Source: Anaerolineae bacterium (GTDB taxonomy: Bacteria; Chloroflexota; Anaerolineae; E26-bin7). From it: a DNA stretch of 8,548 bases. Numbering within the stretch: position 1 is the stretch's first letter; each line of letters begins with the position of its first letter. Under the pieces are notes generated by a model, which saw only the letters and a program-made list of their open reading frames with translations, was not told the origin of the DNA and made no database searches. Below, one piece after another: positions 1 to 5,758 of the stretch. Where the stretch lies: assembly GCA_029933115.1 (NCBI GenBank), contig JAOZOT010000133.1, positions 1-8,548 of the forward strand, in the 5' to 3' direction. A program made the position numbers and the translations under genes.

Positions 1-24
1 GAGAGGAGGTGATGCCGGGCCTGG

Positions 25-81
25 ATTGTAACCGAGTGCGAAGAGCTACGCTCGCCTTCGCCAGACTCAGTAGACCACAAT
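25..81. repeat. Imperfect nested palindrome upstream of the ABC operon
   Basis: Three pairs of arms nest around one centre: ATTGT (25-29) with ACAAT (77-81), GAGT (34-37) with ACTC (65-68), and GCGAAG (38-43) with CTTCGC (56-61). Inside the last pair GAGC (43-46) can pair with GCTC (50-53). The whole could fold as a long bulged hairpin or extrude as a cruciform. It lies next to another palindromic unit at 86-131, so the pair looks like a cluster of dispersed intergenic repeats. No transposase or coding signal accompanies it. The pairing is seen directly; that it is a repeat family is inferred. Confidence 0.45.
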
Positions 82-85
82 TGGG

Positions 86-131
86 GTTTGTAGTGCACGC
101 TTTTTGAGGCGATGAATCGCCCACTGCGAAC
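86..131. repeat. Structured intergenic repeat, copy 1 (stem plus TGAA-loop hairpin)
   Basis: The outer arms GTTTGTAGTG (86-95) and CACTGCGAAC (122-131) pair over 10 positions if two G-U pairs are allowed. Inside is a perfect 5-bp hairpin, GGCGA (108-112), loop TGAA (113-116), TCGCC (117-121), abutting the right arm. A second unit at 4007-4056 has the same design: an AGTG left arm, a T-rich link, a 5-bp stem, a TGAA loop and then CACTGC. The stem bases differ between copies but pairing is kept, which suggests a REP-like element selected for structure. No transposase is visible. Confidence 0.55.
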
Positions 132-168
132 AAGATCCGTGATCTGCTGAGCTCGATGACAAAAGCTC

Positions 169-240
169 GCAGCGGATGGCCAAATCCGCTGCCAAACCGC
201 CGGATTTGACAATTCAGCGGGAGTAAATCGCGGGGTTTAC
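169..240. repeat. Overlapping hairpins in the leader of the binding-protein gene
   Basis: GCAGCGGAT (169-177) and ATCCGCTGC (184-192) form a perfect 9-bp stem with the 6-base loop GGCCAA. CAAATCCG (181-188) can instead pair perfectly with CGGATTTG (201-208), so these two hairpins exclude each other. A third stem, GTAAATC (223-229) with GGTTTAC (234-240), has one G-U pair and ends 17 bases before the ribosome-binding site. There is no T-tract, so none is a classical terminator. The segment may be another dispersed repeat or a folded leader; the pairing alone cannot decide. Confidence 0.45.
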
Positions 241-257
241 CAATACTTTCCTGAAGA

Positions 258-263
258 AGGAGG
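258..263 (+). promoter_or_regulatory. Ribosome-binding site fixing the start at 273
   Basis: AGGAGG lies 9 bases before ATG 273. A TTG codon at 267, in the same frame, would leave only 3 bases and is a poor start. The ATG also gives a compact lipoprotein signal peptide. Confidence 0.75.
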
Positions 264-272
264 AGATTGAAA

Positions 273-1871
273 ATGACCAAGAGACTTTCTGCGTTAACGA
301 TTCTGTCTCTGATTGTTCTGATGTCGTTGGTGGCCTGTGGCCCTACGCCGGCCCCAACGGAAGCACCACCGCCAACCGAAGCGCCGACGGAGGCCCCGCC
401 TCCCCCCACCGAAGCGCCAACCCCGACGCCCGTGCCGGTCGAGGCGGGTCCCACAGGGAAGATCGTAATCGTCATCGGCGGTGATCCTTCGACTCTCGAC
501 CCTCAGTTTGCGGACGACGGCAACGAGCGCGCCGTCAACGACAACATCTACGAGACTCTGATCGCTCGTGACTCCAAGACCATGGAGCTCATCCCTGGCC
601 TGGCCGAGTCCTGGGAGCAGGTGGATGACACTACCTGGCGTTTCACACTGCGGAAAGGGGTCAAGTTCCACAACGGGGAGCCCTGGAACGCCGAGGCGGC
701 CGCGTACAGCATCAACCGGGTCATTGACCCCGAGTTCGCTTCGGAGCAGATCTCCTACTATGCTACGGTGACGGGAGCGAAGGCGGTGGATGAATACACT
801 CTCGAGGTCACCACCGAAGGCCCTGACCCAACCCTGCCCACGCGCCTGTACTGGATGAAAATGGTGCCACCCAAGTACGCTGAAGAGGATCCCGACACCT
901 TTGCCAAAGAACCGGTTGGCACCGGCCCGTACAAGTTCGTGGAATGGGTCAGGGACGACCACGTCACCCTGGAGGCCAACCCGGAATACTGGGGCGGGGC
1001 GCCCAGCATCAAAACAGTGGTCATCCGGCCCATCCCCGAGGAGGTGACGCGCCTGGCGGCCTTGCAGGCGGGCGAGGTGGACCTGGTGAGAGGGCTGATT
1101 CCAGAGTACGCGGATCAAGTGCCCAAGGCAGTAGCCATACCTGGGCTGGAGTTCCCCTGGCTGCGGCTGAACTGCCTGAAGGGACCCACGGCCGACCCGA
1201 AGGTGCGGCTGGCGATCAACTATGCTATTGACCGGGAAGCCCTGGCCGAAAGCCTCTACCTCGGCTACGCCGTACCGGCCCAGGGGCAACTCTTGACCCC
1301 GGGTCACTTTGGCTTCAACCCCGAGGTCAAGGCTTATCCTCATGACCCTGCCAAGGCCAAGGAACTCCTCAAAGAGGCCGGATATGCCGGCGAAGAGATC
1401 GAGTTCATCGGCGAAGCTGGCCGCTGGCTGAAGGATAAGGAGCTGATCGAGGCCGTGGCCGGGCAGTTGCGCGATGTGGGTATCAACGTCAACGTCAAGA
1501 TCGTCGAATGGTCGGATTGGCTCGATCTGCTGTTTGCCGGTGCAGACAAGGCTCCCGATATCCAGTTCTCCTCCCACGACAACTCGCTTCTGGACGCCGA
1601 CCGGACCCTCTCGGCCATTTATCACAGCGAAGGGTCGCAGTCGGCCTACAAGAACGAGGAGGTAGACAAGCTGATTGATGCGGCGCGGACAGAGACTGAT
1701 GTAGCCAAGCGAGAGGAGATGTACCACAAGGCTATCAAGATTGCTTACGACGAGGCGGCCTTGGTCCCCTTGCTGAACCTGGAGGACATCTATGGTCTCA
1801 GCGAACGCCTGCAATGGGAGCCTCGCCTCGATGGCAAGATTCTGGCCTATGAGATGAGCCTAACCGAATGA
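273..1871 (+). CDS. ABC transporter solute-binding lipoprotein, family 5 (oligopeptide/nickel type)
   Basis: This 532-residue protein is the extracytoplasmic receptor of a peptide/nickel-type ABC importer and delivers substrate to the permeases encoded downstream. Residues 1-21 are a lipoprotein signal peptide with Lys-Arg, a hydrophobic core and the lipobox L19-V-A-C22, so the mature protein should be lipid-anchored at Cys22. Residues 24-58 form a low-complexity Pro/Thr/Glu/Ala spacer, a style common in Chloroflexota lipoproteins. The family 5 fold begins near residue 63; typical blocks are GGDPSTLDPQ (69-78), the early region around FTLRKGVKFHNGEPW, EPVGTGPYKF, and RLAINYAIDREAL in the middle. 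The length is normal for the family. Actual substrates of such proteins include peptides, nickel, sugars and sugar acids, so specificity is not predicted. ATG 273 is chosen over TTG 267 because of the ribosome-binding site spacing. Confidence 0.95.
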   Translation: MTKRLSALTILSLIVLMSLVACGPTPAPTEAPPPTEAPTEAPPPPTEAPTPTPVPVEAGPTGKIVIVIGGDPSTLDPQFADDGNERAVNDNIYETLIARDSKTMELIPGLAESWEQVDDTTWRFTLRKGVKFHNGEPWNAEAAAYSINRVIDPEFASEQISYYATVTGAKAVDEYTLEVTTEGPDPTLPTRLYWMKMVPPKYAEEDPDTFAKEPVGTGPYKFVEWVRDDHVTLEANPEYWGGAPSIKTVVIRPIPEEVTRLAALQAGEVDLVRGLIPEYADQVPKAVAIPGLEFPWLRLNCLKGPTADPKVRLAINYAIDREALAESLYLGYAVPAQGQLLTPGHFGFNPEVKAYPHDPAKAKELLKEAGYAGEEIEFIGEAGRWLKDKELIEAVAGQLRDVGINVNVKIVEWSDWLDLLFAGADKAPDIQFSSHDNSLLDADRTLSAIYHSEGSQSAYKNEEVDKLIDAARTETDVAKREEMYHKAIKIAYDEAALVPLLNLEDIYGLSERLQWEPRLDGKILAYEMSLTE

Positions 1872-1981
1872 GCCCTGTCCTTTCCACGCCCCCGCCTGCG
1901 GGAGACCTGCATAGTATAGGCACCTCCTACGAAACCGTGCTGCTGTCACCAGGTCGCAAACCGGGGCGGGGATAGTCCCTC

Positions 1982-2047
1982 GGGCCTTGCCCCATTGGAG
2001 TCACACAAGAATACACTGCTAGGGGGCCACTTCAAGGGGCAAGGCCC
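1982..2047. repeat. Perfect 12-bp inverted repeat between binding-protein and permease genes
   Basis: GGGCCTTGCCCC (1982-1993) and GGGGCAAGGCCC (2036-2047) are exact reverse complements separated by 42 bases. The GCCCC end of the left arm can alternatively pair with GGGGC at 1963-1967, around a small GGGA-TAG-TCCC hairpin (1969-1979). A GC-rich stem here, with no T-tract, could stabilise the 3' end of the binding-protein mRNA or lower read-through into the permeases, as known for several binding-protein operons. That role is inferred. The rest of the gap 1872-2092 shows no gene. Confidence 0.6.
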
Positions 2048-2092
2048 TCCCCATCATCTGCCCGACTCTCTCGTAGAAAGGGTGTGACGCAG

Positions 2093-3013
2093 ATGCAGAG
2101 ATATGTCATAAGACGTCTGCTTTATTCAGTGGCGGTGGTCATCGGTGTCTCCATCTTTGTCTTTGTTATCACTCACATGTTGGGTGACCCGGCCAGGATG
2201 ATGTTGCCTCTGGAAGCGACTGAGGAGGAATACCTGGCCTTCCGTCACCAGATGGGTTTCGATGACCCTCTTCACATCCAGTTTTTCAGGTTCGTGCGAG
2301 ATGCTTTGCGGGGCGACTTTGGCGATTCCCTCTGGCAACGCGAGCCCGCTCTGGATTTGGTCCTCGAGAGGCTGCCGGCCACCCTGTTGCTAGTTGCTAT
2401 TTCTACGTCTCTCGCTCTCATCATTTCTATCCCTCTGGGAGTGTTGGCTGCCCTGAAACCCCGTTCACTGCTGGACCGCCTCTGCACGATTGGCTCCCTC
2501 GGTGGTGTGTCCATCCCAGACTTTTGGCTGGGTGTGATGCTCATCCTCGTCTTTGCCGTCCATACCCGTTGGTTCTACACCAGTGGGTATGGAACCTGGA
2601 AGCACCTGGTTTTGCCCGCCATCACCCTGGCTGCCAGGCCCATTGGACGGATCACTTTGATTGCCCGTTCCAGTATGATGGATGAGCTTTGCAAGCCATA
2701 CATGGTCACCGCTCGAGCCAAAGGGCTCAAGGAGAGCGTCATCATCTATCGCCACGCCTTGAGGAACGCCCTCATTCCTATTATCACCCTGGGGGGATGG
2801 CAGGTGACTCGACTGTTGGCCGGTTTGACGGTGGCCACTGAGACGGTGTTCGCCTGGCCTGGGGTTGGCCTCCTGGCCATCCAGGCTATCGAACGCCGCG
2901 ATCTACCCCTCATCCAGGCCGATGTCTTTGTCGTTGCTCTGCTGGTCAGCGGTCTCAACCTGTTCTTGGACATTTGCTATGCTTTCTTCGATCCGCGGAT
3001 AAGGTTCGAGTAG
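2093..3013 (+). CDS. ABC transporter permease, DppB/OppB type
   Basis: This 306-residue inner-membrane protein is one of two channel subunits of the peptide/nickel-type importer. The N-terminus MQRYVIRRLL followed by a first membrane segment (about 9-30) is typical of the DppB branch, as is the following HMLGDPARMM. About six membrane segments are visible by hydrophobicity. The EAA loop that contacts the ATPase is at about 203-222, with A207, the central G211, and the RHALRNALIP stretch just after it. The C-terminus ends YAFFDPRIRFE, a standard family ending. ATG 2093 is preferred to GTG 2084, because AAAGGG at 2077-2082 sits 10 bases before the ATG but almost touches the GTG. The next permease starts 19 bases downstream, so the two are co-transcribed. 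Substrate unknown. Confidence 0.95.
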   Translation: MQRYVIRRLLYSVAVVIGVSIFVFVITHMLGDPARMMLPLEATEEEYLAFRHQMGFDDPLHIQFFRFVRDALRGDFGDSLWQREPALDLVLERLPATLLLVAISTSLALIISIPLGVLAALKPRSLLDRLCTIGSLGGVSIPDFWLGVMLILVFAVHTRWFYTSGYGTWKHLVLPAITLAARPIGRITLIARSSMMDELCKPYMVTARAKGLKESVIIYRHALRNALIPIITLGGWQVTRLLAGLTVATETVFAWPGVGLLAIQAIERRDLPLIQADVFVVALLVSGLNLFLDICYAFFDPRIRFE

Positions 3014-3032
3014 TCTCAGTACAGGAGATGCG

Positions 3033-3986
3033 ATGCAAAGCGGAACGTTTGTGGCCGAGCGAGGTGAATTTACAACCGGGGGAAGGTGGCCGGCCTGGCG
3101 TGCGGTGAGCTCGCTGCTGGGCCAATTGGTGCAAGACCGGGTGGCTCTGGCCGGAGCGACTTTTTTGTTTATCGTGTTATTGACCTCGCTCTTTGCTCCT
3201 TACATTGCCCCTCACGACCCCACTGTGCAGGATATTACCCATCGCTTGAAGCCGCCTTTTTGGCTCCCTGGGGGGAGCAGGGAGTATTTGCTGGGTACCG
3301 ATCAGTTGGGACGGGATATTTTGAGCCGTATGATCTACGGTGGCCGGGTCTCACTGATGGTGGGCTTTTTCACCGTCCTCTGTGCCGGCGGGGTAGGCAC
3401 GACTTTGGGACTCATCGCCGGCTACTATGGCGGTAGGATTGATAACATCATCATGCGCCTGGTTGACGTCCAGACCGCTTTTCCCGGCCTGCTGATGGCC
3501 CTGGCTATCATCACGATGATTGGCCCCAGCGTGCGCAATATCATCATCGTTTTGACCATCAACGGTTGGATGGTCTACGCTCGCATGATCAGGGGCACGT
3601 CTTTGGCCATGCGCCAATCCCTCTTCATTGACGCGGCGCGGGTCGTGGGGGCCAGTGACCGGCGCATCATATTCCTACATCTTCTGCCCAACCTGGCCTC
3701 GCCCTTGATCACCTTGGGCACCCTGGAGTTGGCCCGTGTCATCCTGGCCGAGGCGGTCCTTAGTTTCCTGGGCTTGGGCATCCAGCCGCCGGCTTCATCG
3801 TGGGGTTTGATGATTAACGAGGGGCATACCTACATCACCTTGGCCTGGTGGCTGGTCACCTTTCCTGGGGCAGCCATTGCTCTCACCGTATTGAGCGTCA
3901 ACCTGGTAGCCACCTGGCTGCGGGCCATCACCGATCCCCTTCAGCGGGAGCTCCAATATGGAGCGGGGCGGCGCAGAGGCCGTTAA
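3033..3986 (+). CDS. ABC transporter permease, DppC/OppC type
   Basis: This 317-residue inner-membrane protein is the second channel subunit, partner of the DppB-like permease 19 bases upstream. It has the extra cytoplasmic N-terminus of the DppC branch, a first membrane segment near residues 38-56 leading to APYIAPHDP, and then the family signature GTDQLGRDILSRMIYGGR starting at G88. The EAA loop carries D200-A-A-R203 and G206, with HLLPN following. SFLGLGIQPPASSWG near the C-terminal part is also characteristic. The start ATG has AGGAG at 3023-3027, 5 bases upstream. No ATPase gene follows; the next gene is a universal stress protein 101 bases on, so the nucleotide-binding subunits must be encoded elsewhere. 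Confidence 0.95.
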   Translation: MQSGTFVAERGEFTTGGRWPAWRAVSSLLGQLVQDRVALAGATFLFIVLLTSLFAPYIAPHDPTVQDITHRLKPPFWLPGGSREYLLGTDQLGRDILSRMIYGGRVSLMVGFFTVLCAGGVGTTLGLIAGYYGGRIDNIIMRLVDVQTAFPGLLMALAIITMIGPSVRNIIIVLTINGWMVYARMIRGTSLAMRQSLFIDAARVVGASDRRIIFLHLLPNLASPLITLGTLELARVILAEAVLSFLGLGIQPPASSWGLMINEGHTYITLAWWLVTFPGAAIALTVLSVNLVATWLRAITDPLQRELQYGAGRRRGR

Positions 3987-4006
3987 TGAAACGTTCTAGC
4001 TGAAAA

Positions 4007-4056
4007 CTTGGCAGTGGCGACTTTCGCCTTTCAACGGCTGAAGCCGTCACTGCAAG
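4007..4056. repeat. Structured intergenic repeat, copy 2 (three-way junction shape)
   Basis: An outer stem pairs GCAGTG (4011-4016) with CACTGC (4048-4053), extended by CTT (4007-4009) with AAG (4054-4056) across a bulged G. It encloses two hairpins: GCGA-CTT-TCGC (4017-4027) and ACGGC-TGAA-GCCGT (4034-4047). The second hairpin, its TGAA loop and the adjoining CACTGC match the layout of the unit at 86-131. There is no T-tract after the outer stem, so it is not a clear rho-independent terminator, although it lies between the permease and stress-protein genes and could affect the RNA there. Confidence 0.6.
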
Positions 4057-4076
4057 CTTCTTCCAGTGTGCTGATT

Positions 4077-4083
4077 AGGAGAG
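4077..4083 (+). promoter_or_regulatory. Ribosome-binding site supporting a GTG start at 4088
   Basis: AGGAGAG ends 4 bases before GTG 4088 (GGAG at 4078-4081 is 6 bases away). No in-frame ATG lies near, and the protein from this GTG begins exactly as the family does. Confidence 0.7.
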
Positions 4084-4087
4084 AAAG

Positions 4088-4639
4088 GTGTTTGAAAAAG
4101 TGCTGGTTCCTTTGGACGGTTCAGAACTGGCCGAGGCAGTGTTGCCCTATGTAGAGGATCTCGGAAAACGGTGTGCGGCCGAGGTCATCCTGCTCCAGGT
4201 GGTTGCCACGCCTCCCAACAGAGCGACGGCCGTCTACCAACCTCCCAAAGGCGACATGCCTATGCCACCCCTGCCCGAATCGGCCGGGGATGTGACCGTT
4301 GCCCAGCATCCCATCTACCGGGAACAGGAAATGGCCAGCCTGCGGGCTGAGGCTGAGCAATCCCTGACCAGGGCAAAGGAGCGTCTGCACAGAGCAGGGT
4401 TAAAGACCCGTGTGGAGGTTCTGTTCGGACGACCGGCGGAGAGAATCGTCGAGTATGCCATGAGGGAGAAGGTGGATTTGATCGCCATGGCCACCCACGG
4501 GCGCAGTGGCTTCAGCCGCTGGGCCTTTGGCAGCGTGGCGGAAAAAGTCCTGCGTGCCACGACACTTCCCATCCTGTTGATCAGACCTCCCGGCGCGGAT
4601 GAGTATATACGATTGCCCGGGGTCGAGTTCAAGCTGTAG
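4088..4639 (+). CDS. Universal stress protein, UspA family
   Basis: A cytoplasmic 183-residue single-domain Usp. The N-terminal strand and loop (FEKVLVPLDGSELAE, with D10, G11 and S12) are typical. The nucleotide-binding pattern G-2x-G-9x-G-S is present as A135-T-H-G138 followed nine residues later by G148-S149. The first Gly is Ala, as in many ATHGRSG-type members, so ATP binding is plausible but unproven. Residues about 46-80 form a Pro-rich insert (PPNRATAVY, then PPLPE) that is longer than in the shortest Usp proteins, and a short tail follows the last strand. The GTG start is supported by the site at 4077. The gene is 28 bases before the lyase gene and probably shares its transcript. Its role in stress or energy limitation is family knowledge only. 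Confidence 0.92.
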   Translation: MFEKVLVPLDGSELAEAVLPYVEDLGKRCAAEVILLQVVATPPNRATAVYQPPKGDMPMPPLPESAGDVTVAQHPIYREQEMASLRAEAEQSLTRAKERLHRAGLKTRVEVLFGRPAERIVEYAMREKVDLIAMATHGRSGFSRWAFGSVAEKVLRATTLPILLIRPPGADEYIRLPGVEFKL

Positions 4640-4667
4640 AAACTGAGATAATGGAGGTTGAAAGCCT

Positions 4668-5576
4668 ATGATCCGCCCAGAAGGTTCTTGGGTAGCTATC
4701 GTCACCCCTTTCACCGAGACGGGCGAGATTGACTTTGCCGGTTTCGAATCGTTGGTGGACTTTCAGGCCCAGAATGGCACCGGCGGCCTGCTCCTCATGG
4801 GGTCCACCGGAGAGCCAACCCTTTTGACGATGGATGAGAGGAGAGAGATTCTGGAGAGGGTGATTCCTTATGCCAAAGGGAAGATACCCGTCTTCGCCGG
4901 CACCACCTGTAACACCACGTGGGAAACGGTGGAATTGACGCGCTATGCAGCCCAGGTGGGTGCCGACGGAGCCATGCTGGTAGTGCCTCCTTATGTCCGT
5001 CCTCCTCAAGACGCCTTGTACGAGCACTTTAAGACGGTGGCCGAGGCGGTGGACATTCCCATTGCCATCTACAATAATCCCACGCGAGTAGGGGTCAACA
5101 TTGACCCGGCCACAATGATCAAACTGGCCGAGATTCCCAACATTGTGGCTGATAAGGAGGCTATGGGCAACGTTTCTCAGATTGCCGAGATACTGGGGGC
5201 CACTGAGGGGCGGTTCAACGTACTTTGCTGCGATTACCCGGGCTATGCCCTGATTGTCCCTACTTTGGCTCTGGGAGGCCACGGCACGGCCAACGTGGCG
5301 GGCAATGTCATCCCCCGAGAGATGGCCGAGATGTCGAAGCCGTGGCGCTCGTGGGAGGACGTGAAGCGGACCAGAGAGTTGTACTTCCGTTTCCTGCCCC
5401 TGATGTCTGCCCTCTACGGCGTTTCCAACCCGGTGCCCGTCAAAGCTGCCCTGCGGCTTCTGGGCCGGCCGGCCGGCCCCACGAGGAGACCGCTACCCGA
5501 AATGTCTGAGGACAAGCTGAGGCAGTTGGACAGTCTGTTGGAGAGCCTGGGGGTCAAGGCGCAGTATAGCAAATAG
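4668..5576 (+). CDS. Dihydrodipicolinate synthase/N-acetylneuraminate lyase superfamily protein
   Basis: A 302-residue (beta/alpha)8-barrel aldolase that uses a Schiff-base lysine and pyruvate-type chemistry in the cytoplasm. Every key position aligns with E. coli DapA at a constant offset of 2: G45-S46-T47-G48-E49 (GTTGE in DapA), Y109 (the partner-subunit Tyr107), Y135 (Tyr133), R140 (Arg138) and the Schiff-base K163 in ADKEA (Lys161). The pairing of Arg140 with a YNNPTR loop favours a DHDPS-like enzyme. The serine at 46, replacing Thr44, is the form used by neuraminate lyases. The position after an importer and stress gene, rather than among lysine genes, points to a catabolic lyase as an alternative to lysine synthesis. 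GGAGG at 4653-4657 is 10 bases before the ATG. I leave the gene symbol blank because the substrate is open. Confidence 0.9.
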   Translation: MIRPEGSWVAIVTPFTETGEIDFAGFESLVDFQAQNGTGGLLLMGSTGEPTLLTMDERREILERVIPYAKGKIPVFAGTTCNTTWETVELTRYAAQVGADGAMLVVPPYVRPPQDALYEHFKTVAEAVDIPIAIYNNPTRVGVNIDPATMIKLAEIPNIVADKEAMGNVSQIAEILGATEGRFNVLCCDYPGYALIVPTLALGGHGTANVAGNVIPREMAEMSKPWRSWEDVKRTRELYFRFLPLMSALYGVSNPVPVKAALRLLGRPAGPTRRPLPEMSEDKLRQLDSLLESLGVKAQYSK

Positions 5577-5615
5577 AAGTACCGTTAGTGTGCTCTCCGC
5601 TGGTGGGAATGACGG

Positions 5616-5681
5616 GAGGAAAAGCGGTATAAGCTCGGTCAATTGTTAAGGAGTCTGGGAGTGAAAGCACGCTAAAGTAAA
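5616..5681 (+). pseudogene. Remnant of a second DHDPS-family gene (C-terminal tail)
   Basis: The frame from 5616 reads E-E-K-R-Y then KLGQLLRSLGVKAR before TAA (5673-5675), with S-K after it. The intact lyase ends KLRQL-DSL-LESLGVKAQYSK, so the two agree at 13 of 17 aligned positions with one three-codon gap. Most codon differences are in the third base (CAG/CAA, TTG/TTA, AGC/AGT, GGG/GGA, GTC/GTG, AAG/AAA, GCG/GCA), the pattern left by past selection on protein. A TGA at 5610 closes the frame upstream and nothing of the barrel is recognisable. I read this as the tail of a diverged tandem paralogue whose body was deleted; chance similarity is possible but unlikely. Confidence 0.55.
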
Positions 5682-5697
5682 GAGTTTTACTTTCAGC
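5671..5697. promoter_or_regulatory. Candidate operator: AT-rich inverted repeat over a -35 box
   Basis: AAAGTAAA (5674-5681) and TTTACTTT (5686-5693) are exact reverse complements with a 4-base spacer. GCT (5671-5673) and AGC (5695-5697) extend the symmetry across one unpaired C. The right arm contains the -35 hexamer of the promoter at 5686-5714. The position and dyad symmetry fit a repressor site controlling the MNT/HEPN pair. No T-tract follows, so it is a poor terminator. Function is inferred. Confidence 0.5.
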
Positions 5698-5714
5698 GGG
5701 AAATAGTGTACAAT
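5686..5714 (+). promoter_or_regulatory. Sigma70-type promoter candidate for the MNT/HEPN pair
   Basis: TTTACT (5686-5691) and TACAAT (5709-5714) are 17 bases apart, with 4 of 6 and 5 of 6 consensus bases. The predicted start is near 5721, about 38 bases before ATG 5759. Local AT richness is higher than in the neighbouring genes. Confidence 0.55.
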
Positions 5715-5758
5715 GATAGCAAGATACCAGCTTGCATAGAGTCAGGTGAGCACGGGAG

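Noticed and set aside
12..107. A 31-codon + strand frame beginning ATG 12 after GAGGAGG
   Set aside because: The ribosome-like site is only 2 bases from the ATG, the product matches nothing I know, and the segment is made of palindromic repeats.
206..247. TTGACA at 206-211 as a promoter for the binding-protein gene
   Set aside because: No acceptable -10 box lies 16-18 bases downstream; AATACT at 242-247 is 30 bases away.
294..1814. A 506-codon open frame on the minus strand
   Set aside because: It lies wholly antisense to the well-supported binding-protein gene. The translation is rich in His, Gln, Arg and Gly with no recognisable domain, and is explained by codon bias of the + strand gene.
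4629..5282. A 217-codon minus-strand frame
   Set aside because: It is antisense to the lyase, whose catalytic residues are all intact; the minus-strand translation shows no domain.
213..5701. The 10-mer TTCAGCGGGA occurring at 213-222 and 5692-5701
   Set aside because: Exact 10-base matches are expected by chance many times in a window of this size, and the flanks do not extend the match.
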